Below, piece after piece: positions 1 through 13,929 of a DNA stretch of 64,000 nt (position 1 is its first letter; each line of letters opens with the position of its first letter). The DNA comes from Epiperipatus broadwayi. Lineage: Eukaryota > Onychophora > Udeonychophora > Euonychophora > Peripatidae. The stretch lies in the NCBI GenBank assembly GCA_028023455.1, contig JAQFVV010000021.1, positions 5,668,853 through 5,732,852 of the forward strand, given 5' to 3'. The position numbers were made by a program, and so were the translations under genes. The notes below the pieces were generated by a model, which saw only the letters and a program-made list of their open reading frames with translations, made no database searches and was not told where the DNA came from.

Positions 1-3000
1 AAGATATTAAGACTACAAATATTTTTAAAACAATTATTTAATAATTAACTGATTAACAATAAACAAAAAAAAATGACATAATAGTATGAAATTTTATTCA
101 TCCATATCATAAAAAAAATATATTTCCATAAAATTACATTAACCAATCAATAAATTTCTATTCACAAATTAACTTTCAATTCATTATTTCTTTAAAATAA
201 TTAAGAATTGGAAAAATATTTTCAAAATCAAAGACAGCAACCTTTGATTTACTTAATTAACCCTTTGTTAAGTTTTTAGGGGAGGGGGGGATGAATGACA
301 AGAGAAAAACATGTTTCCAAAAAACAAAAAAAAAAATTATAACAAATTAAATTTTGTAAAAACTATTTCATAATTTTGAGGGAAAAAATTGACTGGATTT
401 AAAAATTTTTTTTTTTACAAATTAAAAATATTAACTTAATGAAAATATTTAAAATGATCAATTCTTACAAAAACAAAATCTTTTTTTATTCTACATGAAA
501 ATTTAGTGTGCACACAAAAAATATCTTTAACCATGCTTTGATTTTTGTAGAGTCCTTCCCAATGATAATTTCCAGTTTTGTTCTTAAAGGCTTTTATATA
601 TAAACATGATTAATTGGTCCTTTTTTGTTGTGCAGTAGTTCATTTTTAGGTTAACAACAAGTTTTATCCATTTTCTTTTACTAAATTTCCAGGCGAGACT
701 AACACAGACAAAAAGATTCATGCTCTTGGTTGCAGACAAGGTTGCAAATTACTTTAGGGGTAACATCTCTACATTTTTATTCAAGTGAAGACAGGTTACG
801 ATGGAGGAAGATGTATGTCTATCTTTCAGCTGAATTTAACATGTTTTTATTGTAGAAATCATTTTTATGACTAAACTCATGGGATGCTAAGATTGCTTAA
901 AACTTCTATTACACTATGCTATAGTTTAATTAAAACTGCTTCTTTCTTCTTTAGTAATTGGATTAAGACTTGACTGCTCTCTTCAACAGCTAACATGAAT
1001 AATTTCTTGTCTTTTTCAGCAACTGGATTAAGACTTGACTATTTTCTTCAACCACTAGATAAGGAATATTTTTTCTACTAGACACTATGGTCTTCTGACT
1101 TATTCATATCCCTATTATTATTTTTCTAAAACAATATTATTTACAAGTCACAATCTGTCTCCAACATGATAGTTTTTTAAAACAGCCAATTAGATAATTT
1201 TTTATAAATACAATTGTTTAGCTATTTCCCTCCTTAATCATAGACACTGAAAAATGAGTCAAGAACTTAAATTAACATAAAATTCTTGGCATTCTTTTCA
1301 AATTAAAAAAATTCTTGCAAAAAACCCCAAGATAATTAGTTAATTGCACTGATAAAAAGAAAAGAAAAACATTTCTAATTAAAAATAAAATTTACAAAGT
1401 ATTAAATCATATTTTGTTTTTACTTTTTAAAAATACTCTTAAACATAAAACTTTATCTACTTTAAAATGTTAAAATTAATATTTATTAAATAATTAACAA
1501 ATAAGAGGTAAATTATTTTCTCTTAGTATATTTTCATAGTTTAAATTAAAACTACTAATTAATTATAATTACTAAAGTGAGAGTTAAGAAAAAACTTGTT
1601 TACATCTTCCTTATACAATCATTTATAACTTAGAATATTTCCATATTAAAATCATATTATTATTTAACACACTTTAATGTTTAAGAATTCTCTTGCTATC
1701 ATATTGGGACTTAAAATATTTACTTAATTGAAGACCCATTATAAAAATATGTATGGGAAAATGAAATATTTCTTCCATTACTTAAAGAATTCTAAACCTG
1801 AAGAACATGCATGTAACTATTTAATTATTTTTAATACAGCTATGTACCCAACTGGTTACAATATATATGGGCCAAACAATTCTAACTTCAGCTCCTATAT
1901 GTTCCTTTAAACATTTCTTCAGTGGAAGTTTGTGCATTCAACCAATTTTTATTAGTTTTCATGTCATGCTTTTTTAAATGTCTTCTTATTGCTTATTTCA
2001 CCATCATCTATATTTCACAACCATATAATATATTAATAAATTGTGATTAATGCATTTAAGATGTAATTAAATTTTTTTAATATATATCACATATAAATGC
2101 TAACAGGTTTGCAACACCATCTTTTTACATTCAGAGTACTTGACTTCAGCATGTCTGCTTTTTTTAGAATCATATTTCTCAATGTTACTTTAGTTTGGGA
2201 TCTTCCATCATCAGAAGACCATGCAATTCAGTTTTTTCAAAACTATGGGCTGCTGACATGAACAATCCATGTTAGTCACCTTTTGTTTTTAAACAAACCC
2301 CTGTAGCTTGAATTATTACATTTTATTTAAAATTTATTGTCAGTTTTGTGCTAATTCTGTGGAAGGAATTTATAATGCATTAATTAACTGCTATTTTTTA
2401 AAGTTAGCAGTAATTTATAATCAATTTATTGATATTTTTTAATATTAACAAGAGAAACATGTTTGTTAGGGTTATGAAATACCGAAGCTGCTGAAAATGT
2501 ATAATTAAAAAAAAATGACTGCCAATCTTGGTGTCTTAAGATTATTCATAATTGTCCTTGAGGTCTGGGATTATCTGTAAGTACTATTCTGTCTGCAACT
2601 GTAGATTTGTTTTTGTTCCTTGTTATTCTTAAATTTTATTTCCTTTTGATATTAAATATTATTTTTCATATACACAAAATTTTTTTTCCACATCGATTAC
2701 TGCAGTATTGTAAGATTTTTAGACTATACACAACTTTGATTTATATATATTATTATTGACTCATCATTGTTATTTTTTATATGTTATTATTTTTTTTAAA
2801 AAGAGATTATATTATACAAACTGTTAAAGTCTGTCTTATAAAGTTAATGAATATATTTTTCAAATTTCCAATTGTATTCAAATATATATACATTTTACTT
2901 GTAAGGAAATCAAGTCATTTATCATGTGACTTCATTTAATAAGCTTGTACTACAAATGTTATATAATGAACATGAATAGCTAGCTCTTAACAAACTTTTC
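1..3000. other. AT-rich non-coding stretch
   Basis: No recognisable gene. The short open frame at 1728-1910 has AT-driven composition and no family signature. A local direct duplication of about 66 bp lies at roughly 954-1085, where the phrase GGATTAAGACTTGACT occurs twice. Otherwise only A/T runs are visible. Confidence 0.6.
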
Positions 3001-3067
3001 TGAATATCCCTATCCCCAGACCAGTTTCTAGCTATTGGCTGTCATCAGTGAGGCGCTAGGATATTCA
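3001..3067 (-). ncRNA. Type I hammerhead ribozyme motif (family 1 relative)
   Basis: Read on the minus strand, this 67-nt segment has every part of a type I hammerhead. The outer stem I is 9 bp (3001-3009 with 3059-3067), followed by an asymmetric internal loop and an inner stem I of 5 bp with one G.U (3014-3018 with 3049-3053). The CTGATGA core is at 3042-3048. Stem II is AGC/GCT with a five-base loop, and GAAA follows. The very short stem III, AC(TG)GT, leads to the cleavage-site C, which is the complement of 3019. Scission is predicted between 3019 and 3018. Known family features that match are the conserved CUGANGA and GAAA boxes and the U-H cleavage triplet. The 10.1/11.1 position is a C.A mismatch rather than the usual pair, which could lower activity. 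Flanks resemble the 458-bp repeat further right, so this is probably a diverged solo copy. Confidence 0.75.
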
Positions 3068-3940
3068 AACATTGTATTTAAAAATGCCTGCTTAAGCCCA
3101 GCATTTATCTAATAGTTAATTATTAAGTAGAAATCTGAAAATTTCAAACATATATGTCTTTAAATTCAGTTATCTAACTTTAAAAAAAAAGCATAAGGGA
3201 AGCAAAATGATGAAGAAGATTGCTAAAAATGTTAAATTGATAAGAAGCCCATAAAATTCGATAGACAGTAAAATTCAAACTCTTTCTAAACATGATCATA
3301 CAATACTTTTATTTGTAAAAGTTGAAATAACATTTATTTTTAATTTTTAATGCATTTATTATTAATAAATATTTATATATTATTTTAATTTACAAAAGAT
3401 TACAATCTAAAAATATAACAGATGCATGACTAAGTGATATTTTTTTTATTCTAAATGGAAAATTCATTATTAATAAAATTATTCTTACTTATTAAAATAA
3501 TACACTTTGTGAACTATTCTAACAAAAACTAACATCCTCATAAATATTCTTATAACTTTATTGGAAATATATCTTAATAAACTAAACAAAAGATGAAATC
3601 TAGGTTAATGATTTTAATTATAGTATATGCTATAATATTTACTCCTTTATGATATCTATATTCTTTTATGTAATGTGTATCATCAGTAACTGACCGTGTA
3701 AGTTATGGCATGAATAAAGCCAAACACACCATTGTTCTAAAATACCTTCACTTGTATCTAGCAACTGAACTGAATCCAACATCATTCTAACTTCTTTGAT
3801 TGCCTTTTAGTAGTATATAAATAATTTACTTATTTTTTCTATTAACTTCTCACAATTTCTTTTTCATACACAAATAGCTCTTCACAATCTTTTTTACCTT
3901 CTCACCAGTGGTTAGATAGAAAGATGCAAATTATTCCCAT
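3068..3940. other. AT-rich non-coding stretch
   Basis: No gene, RNA gene or clear repeat seen. The first about 60 bases may be the decayed flank of the hammerhead repeat. Confidence 0.5.
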
Positions 3941-4265
3941 TTTCCTTGAGGATTATCCGCCTTTTATTCTCTTCTTCACTTTATTGTATTTCTTCCTATA
4001 TTTCTGCCTTAGTTTGTACAATCTTTTTTGTCTTGTTATTCATTTCTTTAATTGATTTTCCTTGAGGATTCTCCACCTTTTTATTCTCTTCTTCACTTCA
4101 TTGTATTTCTTCCTATATTTCTGCTTTAGTTTGTACAATCTTTTTGTCTTGTTATTCATTTCTTTAATTGATTCCTTAAGGATTATCCACCTTTTATTCT
4201 TTTCTTCACTTCATTCTATTTCTTCCTATATTTCTGTTTTAAATCTGTTAGTCATTTCTTTAATT
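3941..4265. repeat. Tandem repeat, about 116-bp unit, three copies
   Basis: Three successive units begin near 3941, 4057 and 4171, each opening with a TTCCTT(G/A)AGGAT phrase, then a pyrimidine-rich segment containing CTTCTTCACTT and TTTCTTCCTATATTTCTG, and ending in a CATTTCTTTAATT phrase. Units 1 and 2 are nearly identical and unit 3 is shorter and more diverged at its end. The plus-strand open frame 4062-4337 and its leucine/phenylalanine-rich translation are produced by this repeat and should not be taken as a protein. Confidence 0.85.
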
Positions 4266-7200
4266 TATCATATCAAATTTGTGTTATCAATCTTAAATTT
4301 ACTAACATTTGTTTATAACCTTAAGATCTTGTGTTAAGATTTGCAGAGGTCCCTACTGTTATTTTTTCAGGTGCATAGTCTTAAGGTTATAGCCTTAATA
4401 TATATTACTTTATGTAATGAGTATGTACTGTACAAGTATAATTATTATAACATTTTTTTATATGGATTTGAAAGATGCACTTTCACAATCAATTGGTTCT
4501 GCTATCTCAATTCTTTATTGATATATTTTAATTAAAAGTTTTTTCAATAGTACTTTACTTTCTGTTAACATTGCAAATATATTATTCAATATTTAGGAAA
4601 TCAATTCATTTTATATTTATTTTTTTACAAAGTTCAAATTTCATTAATTAAAGAGATTTGATTAACCAACAAAACTTTTTCCAAGGATTTAAATAAAAAA
4701 TTATACATAGTTTTTAATTATATTATTTAATTTTATAATTTTTTATAAATTCAACTCTTTTGTATTATAATTAATACAATGTATAATTTTTTTTTTTTAA
4801 AAAAGAGATTTGAAGATGATTGTTGAATAATTGAAATGTCAGATTAGTTAATAAAATTTAAAAATTGCAAAAAAAATAGGTATAAAAGGAACTAATTTAT
4901 TAAATTTTTAAGTTGATTTTATTATAATTATTTTCCTCTCTCCAGTAATATATATATAAAAAATCCAAGTAGTGATTATTTGCTGAGGAGACCGATCAGT
5001 CTAGTAATATTTCTTCTTTTTTTCTCTCTTTGTCTTTTTTATCAACCTTTTTTGCTTTCTTATCAGTTTTGTCAGTATTCTTTACAATAACCATTCACAA
5101 CTTTTGTATCTCCATAAACCAATTAAATAATTATTGGGTTATATATAATATCAAACAATCATTAAAGTTTGTCAAAAATCAAAAATACTCCCTTATCTTA
5201 CTTTCTCACTTCTTTGCATTGTTTTAATGTAATATACTAAAGAAGAATGGATAGGATGACAGAATCCAAAAGTGAATTTTCTATATGCAAGATAGTATAA
5301 AGAATTCATTATTTTTTCTACAACAATTAGAATGAATCGATGCTGCAGTCTCACAGAGGAGTCACTTTAATCAAACCAGATAATCAATTTTCTGGTAATA
5401 TATTCTTGTTACCTTTGATATTAAGCTAAAATAATTAAGATTGCTTTATACTTTGCAAGGTGTTCTTTAGCTACAATGAGCTCAATGATAGTATCAAATA
5501 TAAATACAAAACTTGGTTAAAGATTAGTTATATTATTTTATGAATATCCACATTTGGTTTACGTTATAGTGGATTATATAATTTGTAGTTATTTTTAACT
5601 CCGCCTATGCTATCTTGCCACAATAATTAAATGTTTAATATTTAAATGAATCATATTGATAATTTCATGCTTTAAAATCTATAATGTCTTGAGTTTGATA
5701 CAGGACTATGCATTTTCATGGGGTGATAAATATTTGAGGACAGTTTAATTGACTTAAATTATGCAAAAAGAGGGAAAAAGTCCTAAAAGTCATTTACTTC
5801 TCTTTTTTTTGAAATCAGAACTTCAGATGTTGAACTATTACAATATTAAAATTTCATTATACTGCATATTTTTTAAATATAGTAATCGTTTAAAATAATT
5901 CAATGTTGTTATATTTAAAATATTGTTGTGTTAATATTAGACAGTGTGACAATAGCAAAAACAGCTTTGGCTATCTTGCATTTATTTCTGATTCCATTGT
6001 TAACCATGATTTGACCTGAGGTTAGAAGTCATCTAAGGACCCCGATTTTTCCTAAATGTATTATATAAATTTGTATATGATATTTTTTTTATATTATTAT
6101 TAAAAATATTTGTTGAATATTCATATCAAAATTTATAATTTTTTTGTTCTGAAGATCAAAACATTGGGACCAAATAAATATAACGAGAAAACAGATTAAG
6201 AATAAAATAATTAAGGAATCAATAATACATATATACAGCTCTGCAATGATTGTTATTAAAAAAATTATCAGGTGTAGACTATAACAAGTGCAAATCAAAG
6301 AAAGAACTTGATATTCAGAAGCAAAGAAGGGCATTACATAAATATCTAAACAGTGCTCTTTCTTTCATCTCTTTCTGAAATAAATACAAGTTATAATTTT
6401 TCATTAATTTGTGAATTTTCATTAATTAATGTTACTATTTTAGTTATGTTGAAGCCTATATTAATATCATAGTTTTCAGACATAATTTAAAATCTTTTTA
6501 GAAGGAAGGGTGGTTCCAAGATGCACATCATAGTAAAATTTTCAAGGTGGATCTTTGTTTGGAATTTATATGGAAATTTGTATATTATTTGAGGATCTTA
6601 CCAGTGGTTTTGCTGCTAGTTGGTGTTGTAAGCCATAAAACAATTATTCTGGAAGAGATGGTTGACTGATGGCTTTATCATGATGTTGAAGTTATTAACA
6701 TTACATTAAAAGTGATTTGATCAGCTGGTTTACTTAAACTTCATTAAGTAGTAGTTAATTTATATTACATTTCATATATCCACAATCTTGCAAAGATTTT
6801 AGCTGTAAACAAATTACTTTAAAATTAGATTTTTCCTCATCCCATAAGCTCTTGATTACAAGAACAAAGATTGATAGAACACTTTTAATAAATTTGATGA
6901 ACTACGTTTCCTAGACAAACTTTATTTTCCTGTAAATACTATAAAAGAGAATCTTGGAAAAAAAATCACTTAAAACCTTCCAATATGTATTAACTGTCAT
7001 TTAATACATTTTATTTTCTAATCATAAGTGATAGGCTATTATTTTCTCTGCCATTTCTAAGTAATTCCAATTTTTAGTCAGTATTCCCATTTTCATTTTA
7101 ATAACGTAATTATTTTACTCACACCAAAACACATTGAAATGGTTATATGATTTTGATATTGGTTATCTACCAAATAGTTCCTTTAGCATTGTAAAAAAAA

Positions 7201-8376
7201 AAAAATCAAACATGAATGTACGATTTAAAATATTATTTGGTATTCAAAAGAAAATAAATATAATTCCATAAATTATTTACAAAATTCCCATTATGGTTTA
7301 CTACATAGCTAACATTAAATCTACCTAGCATTGAAAACTAACCAAATGCATGATAAAACATGAAGTCATTTATTTAAACCCTGCATCTATTTCAAATATA
7401 TCAAAGTGGTTTTAGTAAGCTTAATATTTAAGAATCACTCTTACTAAAATTTTTTGACTCATTGCCATGTTATTAAAGATCATTAGCTCAATATGATTAT
7501 ATTCGCTATGTATATAACATAATGATGAGTCATGAAATTGGGCTCAAACGATAAACAACAGATACTTACTATCTAGAGATCAACAACCAAAAGGTTGTAG
7601 AATTCTAGTAAAACAAATTTCTATCAAAAATTAATCACTATTCAGTTATTTTTTTAAATAGTTCAATCCAGAACTAGATGCTACATTCATTCCGAATATT
7701 GCATGAATTAAATGAGTCTGTTATATTTTTTATTTCCAAGATTAGTATTAATAAAGTTTCCTGAATATTTTAGTAAACGTCTGAATACATTAAAGCTATA
7801 TTTATAGATTTACTGTAGGAAGTCATAAAATTGCTGAAATTATATTTATAGTTCTCCATAAATTAATACTGCAAATGAAGAAATTAAATTAAAAATTTTA
7901 TATATTTTAAAAATTTGTAATACATTTTTAAAACATAATGCAATATTTATTTTAACTTTTTCTTTCTTTTTTGGTACCTACTTTACACAACGTTTATACA
8001 ATTAATCTTGGACAGATGTTTTATTACTGCTTTTATTTTAGACATAGTAAGCTGATAAATGATTGGCTGGCAAACTACACATGATTGGAAAACTATATCC
8101 TGATTGGTGTATTTTACAATGACCAGTCAAACATTTGTTTTAAAATAAAAGTTGCTGTTTTTTCAATCTGTAATATTTATTGTTTATTGAGGATTGCTCT
8201 CAAAACCTATTAAATGTAGAAGGTATATTATATACTTTTTTTTTCTAAAAAAAATTGTTTGAATTTTTCTTTTTTTCAAATTATTTATTTGAAGTGAACG
8301 TATCATTTATGTAATAATAATTAAATGTACTAAAAAAATTTTTTTTTACAAATTAATTTATTTAAATATTCAAGTA
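4266..8376. other. AT-rich non-coding stretch
   Basis: No recognisable gene. Open frames at 4341-4535, 5030-5227 and 6089-6334 (minus) encode only low-complexity hydrophobic sequence. A segment at about 4330-4400 shares the phrase AGAGGTCCCTA with the foldback at 32.6 kb and may be a fragment of that family. Confidence 0.5.
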
Positions 8377-8397
8377 CACACACACACACACACACAC
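8377..8397. repeat. (AC)n microsatellite
   Basis: Uninterrupted dinucleotide run of about ten AC units. Confidence 0.9.
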
Positions 8398-8398
8398 T

Positions 8399-10100
8399 CT
8401 AACATGTCCTGATAAACATTAGAGGAAAAAATATAAATAAAATTTAGATCGGGTTTTTTTTTCCTTTACTTTAAAATCAAAATATAATATTTAGCAAATT
8501 AATTTAATGATTTATAATGAATTCAAATTTAACGTGGATAGTTCGTTATGTTTATTTAAGCCATCTGCTGTCTCTACAATCAATAATGTGGAAAGAAAAA
8601 AATGGCTTGGAATGCTGTAATAAGCTTTATTTAAAAATATTCTATTGCGTCTAAAAAAAAAAAAATCTTTAAGCAGTAAATTGCATTTGTTTTAATGTAG
8701 TAGTCAAACGCAGATTACAATCGGAAATGGCATGTAGGCTAAAGGTGCACACAAATAAATTCATTAGCAATATTAAACAAGGATAGTAAACGAAAATTTT
8801 AACAGACAGATATAATCCATTTTAAAAGTAAAAAAAAAAGCTTATATGAAATTAAGAAGGGAAGTAATGGACACGCAAATTCTGAATGGATTCCAAAATA
8901 TAACGAAATATTGTAGAAAAAGTCGAACAAGCTTTATGAAAACTGTTAACAAGTATTACAAACCTTTATCCGACACTGAAATAGCATATATATGTTGTAA
9001 CGGGAAGAAGGAGGGGCAAATGATAAATGAATGGAATGAAAAGACTTTCCTCAAACTACTATACTTATTATATTCATTAAATAATATATTTATGAGATGC
9101 CAATATTTAAGTTTTGATTAAAATAAAGTATTCAAAATCTTTAATTTTATTAAATTATTCTTATTAATAAAAATCAAAACATTTAACAACGGCAATAAAA
9201 TAACGAGATTTATTATTTTGTAATTCATAAACTTTTATGTTTGGAAGTAACACAGAGGCAATACAATTTAAAAAAATTTACAATAAATTAATAATACAAA
9301 TCAATTTAATTTTAAGAATGATATTTGATTACTATTGTAATCTAGTTGGTTGATTTCCATTCTGCAATCAGTTAATAATAGCAGTATAGTGTCCGGTGCT
9401 GAAAATATTTTTGTATATTATATATCAGCTATTTGTACTGTGTTTAATGTCGGTAAGTTACTGTGTTATAATTGTATCTACAGTAATTAAGCTGCTTAGT
9501 AACTGGTTGTATACCCAATTACAATAGTTTTTAGTACATATAATTGATAATTAATTGTGTTTGTAATATTATCAATGATTGCAATAATATTTAATTGGTA
9601 TGGTAATGTATATTTTTGTGGATTCATTTTATTCTTTCTTAAATGCTATATCTTGTATGGGCACTGAAAAGTATTCATTTATTATTTAACACTCATTAAA
9701 GAGCATGTACAGTAGCTGTAAAAGGCTGATATTTAGTGAATTACAATTATAAACATCGCGCTATAAAAATAGATGCTTGTTTATATCTGTTTGATTATAA
9801 TAATGAATATTTTGAGATCTGGTTGATTATAATAATGAATATTTTTATCTTGGTGATGATATTTAACTACAGGGCATGACTTGAATGTGCAAATTGTCAT
9901 TAGTTGCTTTAATTTTAGACTGATAAGTAAATTGATTGAAAAAATGATTAGCCATATTGATTTCAGTTTTAAATTAAAGCACTAAGTCACATACATTTAT
10001 TTTTAAAAAATACACACATTGCAATGGTTTGAATATGTTTCCAGTCTAATTCATATTTACCAACATAATAATATCAACAAATTGGTTTGGATTTTTGTCA
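8399..10100. other. AT-rich non-coding stretch
   Basis: Contains a 91-codon open frame at 8846-9121 (begins MKLRREVMD) with a more polar composition than its neighbours but no motif I recognise; a chance ORF is the default reading. A perfect short duplication around TTGATTATAATAATGAATATTTT occurs near 9790-9845. Nothing else seen. Confidence 0.5.
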
Positions 10101-10106
10101 AGCATT

Positions 10107-10181
10107 GGTGACTGAGTGGTTAGCACAGCTGCCTTACAAGCAGTTGTCCCGGGGTTCGCTTCCCCATCGATGCTTTGACAT
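10107..10181 (+). tRNA. tRNA-like sequence (Val-TAC-like), probable pseudogene or SINE head
   Basis: A cloverleaf can be drawn. The acceptor is AGCATTG pairing with CGATGCT (7 bp, one G.U). The D-arm region is GAGTGGTTAGCACA, close to a polymerase III A box. The anticodon stem GCTGC/GCAGT encloses the loop CTTACAA (anticodon TAC, valine), and the T-arm GGGGTTCGCTTCCCC acts as a B box. Against a working tRNA: the D stem pairs poorly, the T loop has C where A is invariant, and complementarity continues beyond the acceptor (GTCA on the left, TGAC on the right), so it behaves as a terminal inverted repeat. A short TA microsatellite follows, as at many SINE 3' ends. Best read as a tRNA pseudogene or tRNA-derived repeat. 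Confidence 0.5.
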
Positions 10182-13100
10182 ATATATATATAAACAAATT
10201 GGGTTAAAGTTAATAATTATTATTTAATATATAGAATTAAAGAAAAGGGTTAAATAGATGATTTCTTTCATTATATTTTGTTACATTATTTTTTATTATA
10301 TTAAATAATTTTAAAAGTGGAATACTTCTATTTCATATTCACTTTTTTAATATCTTTTTTTTTTTTTTGTTAATAATGAGAATATAAATATGGGTATCGA
10401 TTAGAGTGTTTAGAATGTATAATTAATGGAATATGCATAATTGCACAGTAAATAAATATCTAATAAAAATTAAACAGCAAATTTAAAAAAAAAATTTTAA
10501 CATTGACATAAGATATATTTTTACCTTTTTAAAATTTTATTTTCATATTTAATATATGTTATTGATTCATTCATTTTATTTTATTTTTCTCTATTTTTGC
10601 TCCAATAATGCTCCACATTTTTCTGAAATATCTGTAAGCATGCACAATATTGCTCTATTAAATTTAATTAAGTAAGAAGAAAATATCACATTTACAAATT
10701 ATTAGTAAACAGAATAGATGTCGTCCATCATAGAGGACATAAAACATAATCATCTTAAGAAATATAAATGTTCAACTGCAATATATAATTAAGTATGTAA
10801 ATAAAGGTTTAAGTAAATAAAAATATATTTTTGAAATTCAATTACAATTACACCGATTTCACCCCCCCCCCCCAAAAAAAAAAACATATTGAAAAGTAAA
10901 ACAGAGGAGTTTTTATATAAATGTACTGATTAATTGATTATTGTAATCATTTGAAATAATCTGAACTAAAATACTTTAGTGAGTTTTCTTCTTTGACATT
11001 TCAATTGGTAGTAAAATATAAATTGCTTAATCTCTTGATACTTCTTTCTGTAGAAAATTTTATCAGCTTTCCAACAATGTACACCATGTTTTGTAGATTT
11101 ATATATTGTGCCTGGATATTGTGAGAACACTATCTATGCTTGGACAGTATTTTTCCTTCCCCCAAAATAAATACACATTTTCTTAATAGAAATTGTAATT
11201 TCTACTAAAGGTTACTGAATACATTTATATGAGAACTGATAAGTAGATGTTGCATACAACTGCAGCAATGAAGTCTAATGTGAAGGGGGATATGGCTTAA
11301 AAGTTAGCAATTTTAGTTAAATTGGTATATTTAGGGATTGTTGCTTTGTCAAACTGCAGGGATGAGCTTTACTATCAGAAATTAATATAATAAAATGCTT
11401 TTAAGATTTAAAAAGTAAAAATTTCTAACTAGGGTAAAAGTGTAGTATAATGTGAAATGTATAAAATAGAAAAGTATCTTCATATTTATGGAACATGATA
11501 TGTTTGATAAAAGTTCCTTATATATATATATATATATTGTATTTTAAGTTCCTGCTTTGTGAATTTAAAAATGTATAATTAAACAAAATTAATTTGTTAT
11601 AACTAGCTTAGGATTATCTTATTTTTGAAATGAAGGAATTTAATCTATAGACATTAAATATAAGAGTTTCAAATAGCAATTAGAAGATAATCTTAAGTAA
11701 AAAAAAATAAAAATAATGAATTTGATTTTAGTTGAACCATGGATTGAGAAGATATAAAAGCTTCACTTCTTTTTTAAGTAAGAGAAATTGGTGATAATGG
11801 GAAAATAGGTGCTGAACAAAATCTATGTGGTCATTTTTAAAACCATATTAGTAGCAAGTTAATTTTTAAACTGCTAGTGAAGGGCTAATGACTGTGGAGA
11901 AAAAAATATTTTCAGTGAAGAAACAATTATATAAGTATAGAAATGGTAACTCTATTGATAAATGACTAAACCCTTTTAAAATGTTGGCTGTGACCTGGTC
12001 TAGCTTTGAAATGTGAACCTAGCATATAATCTACCTACAATAGTCATTTGTAAAATCTGTCTGAGATAAAATTGTTTAAAAGAACCTGCTAGAAAAAAAG
12101 AAATCCAGTTTTGAAGTAAATACTATTAACCAGATCTAAAGGTAAATGTCCATTTTAAATATTTTATTTGAATTAAATAAAGTATTTGGTAAAGAGCAAA
12201 TGACATTTAATAAGCGAAAGCTAAAATTTAACAACAGGATTCACTTGAATTGAAGAAGGCACAGGTAATCTACAGAAGAATAGTTGAAGACCTCTCTACT
12301 AAAGAAAAGAAGATACATTCATTGGAATCATGGATTTGACCTCAACACATTATTCTACAACCAGATCTGGTTTGTGCACACAAAACTTATATTTATAATC
12401 ATATGTATACGCTGGTAATTGAGCTCAATAGATTATAGTTAGGTGAGATAATTTATTTTGTTGGAAAAACATTTCTTTAATTAGTTATATTTAAAATATT
12501 ATTTTCTTTATTTGATTATTTATATCATTATTTTTTTATTGTTATTAATTTTATCTTTGCATAAATAATATGTATGTGTACTTTTATTTTTTTTATGTGC
12601 AAGTATTTTGTGAATATAAAATCTTGTATATATATATATTTATATGCCATATTAATAATGAAATAGTTATGGTTATTGTTTATTCATTGTATAGTAAAAA
12701 GTGGAATGCTTATTTATTTAATGGTCAAACTCCATTTCTACTAATTGTTTTTTTTTTTTTGTTTATTTTATTAAAGTATTTGTTTTTATTACAATTTAAT
12801 GTTTTTGAATGTCTTTCTTCTTTATTCTATGCAGTATTCAAATATATATCTAGTTATACAGGAGAATGAGCCATAAATTTAATATTTGTAATTTCTAACT
12901 ATTAATTGGATTTATGTTAATTAACATACGGTGAGATATCAGGTAGCATTATAAGTAATAACTGATATAGAAAAGGAAGGTATTCTTCATGTGATGATTG
13001 AAGAGCCATAAGTTCCATTATAGCTGGTGTTCATTAATAAAACCCATCATAATCATATCAAGCATGACCAACTATTAGAGAGATGATGTTCAGAGTTACA

Positions 13101-13895
13101 TTTGGCTGGTCAATTCTATAGTTATTTCCAGTTCCATTACAATATATATATGTGAATTTTTTTCTTTATTACATATTTTTAAAATATTTTTTTTAAATAT
13201 TAAAATAAATAGTAAAATTGAGAAATTGTATATACGTTCATAAGTTGGTTAGTAGTTCAGTTTATGGTAAATATTAAAAGATTTATATTTTTCATTGCTA
13301 AGAGTATTCCTTCTGTAATAAGTTAGAAAAATTTATAAAGATTTTTATGAATTATTTTAAAATTATTTTCAGAAGATAAAATTATTATATTACTATTAGC
13401 TTAAAAAGAAAGATAAATTAGATAACATTTTGTATAAAAAAATTACCTTAATGTATGGTATATGTGTGTGCATTTATCTTGGTCTCACATGTGACTAAGG
13501 ACATGTATTTGCAATTACAATGTTTAATTTATCAATATTGTTTTTATTAAACATTTGTGAATAAATTGCTATTATGGGCTGATATATTTATTTATTTGTT
13601 TTATTAAAAGAGAAATGACACTTCACATATCTTTTAGCACTGATGGATCTTGCATAAAAAATGAAATATACTTACATTTTCATTTTTGAATACCAACTGT
13701 TTGAACTATGAAGGCTAAGACTTTTTATGTGTTACTGTAATTAGAGTTTTATGAGAAATATGATAAACTTATTTCTAAAATGTCTACTTTAAAAGTTATC
13801 TACCAAAATTTACAGTTTATGAATAACATATCATACTCTTTACCCCTTCTTAGACACTTTATCAATACTTTTATTTGTATTATTTGTATTACACT
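10182..13895. other. AT-rich non-coding stretch
   Basis: No gene recognised. Holds a C-run at about 10861-10873 followed by an A-run, and a TA microsatellite near 11519-11538. The ORF at 12570-12869 is a hydrophobic, tyrosine- and phenylalanine-rich AT artefact. Confidence 0.5.
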
Positions 13896-13899
13896 AACA

Positions 13900-13927
13900 G
13901 TTTCGGCTGTCCTGCAGTCATCATCAG
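13900..13927 (-). ncRNA. Hammerhead-core-like motif, family 3, degenerate
   Basis: On the minus strand CTGATGA is followed by a stem-capable segment (CTG with CAG, flanked by a mismatch) and then GAAACTGTT. Stem I is only 3 bp (ACT/AGT). The same order of boxes recurs at 37.06, 52.47 and 54.45 kb, so it is a repeat-family signature, but self-cleavage is doubtful. Confidence 0.4.
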
Positions 13928-13929
13928 AG

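Noticed and set aside
2180-2215. CTGATGA-like hammerhead boxes on the minus strand
   Set aside because: GAAA is replaced by CAAA and no stem I or III can be drawn.
4062-4337. 91-codon hydrophobic ORF
   Set aside because: Encoded by a 116-bp tandem repeat; leucine/phenylalanine-rich translation follows pyrimidine-rich sequence.
8846-9121. 91-codon ORF beginning MKLRREVMD
   Set aside because: Most plausible small ORF in the left part by composition, but no family resemblance and no neighbouring exon signals; kept only as a note.
12570-12869. 99-codon ORF, membrane-like
   Set aside because: Composition is wholly explained by T-rich DNA; no motif and no conserved start context.
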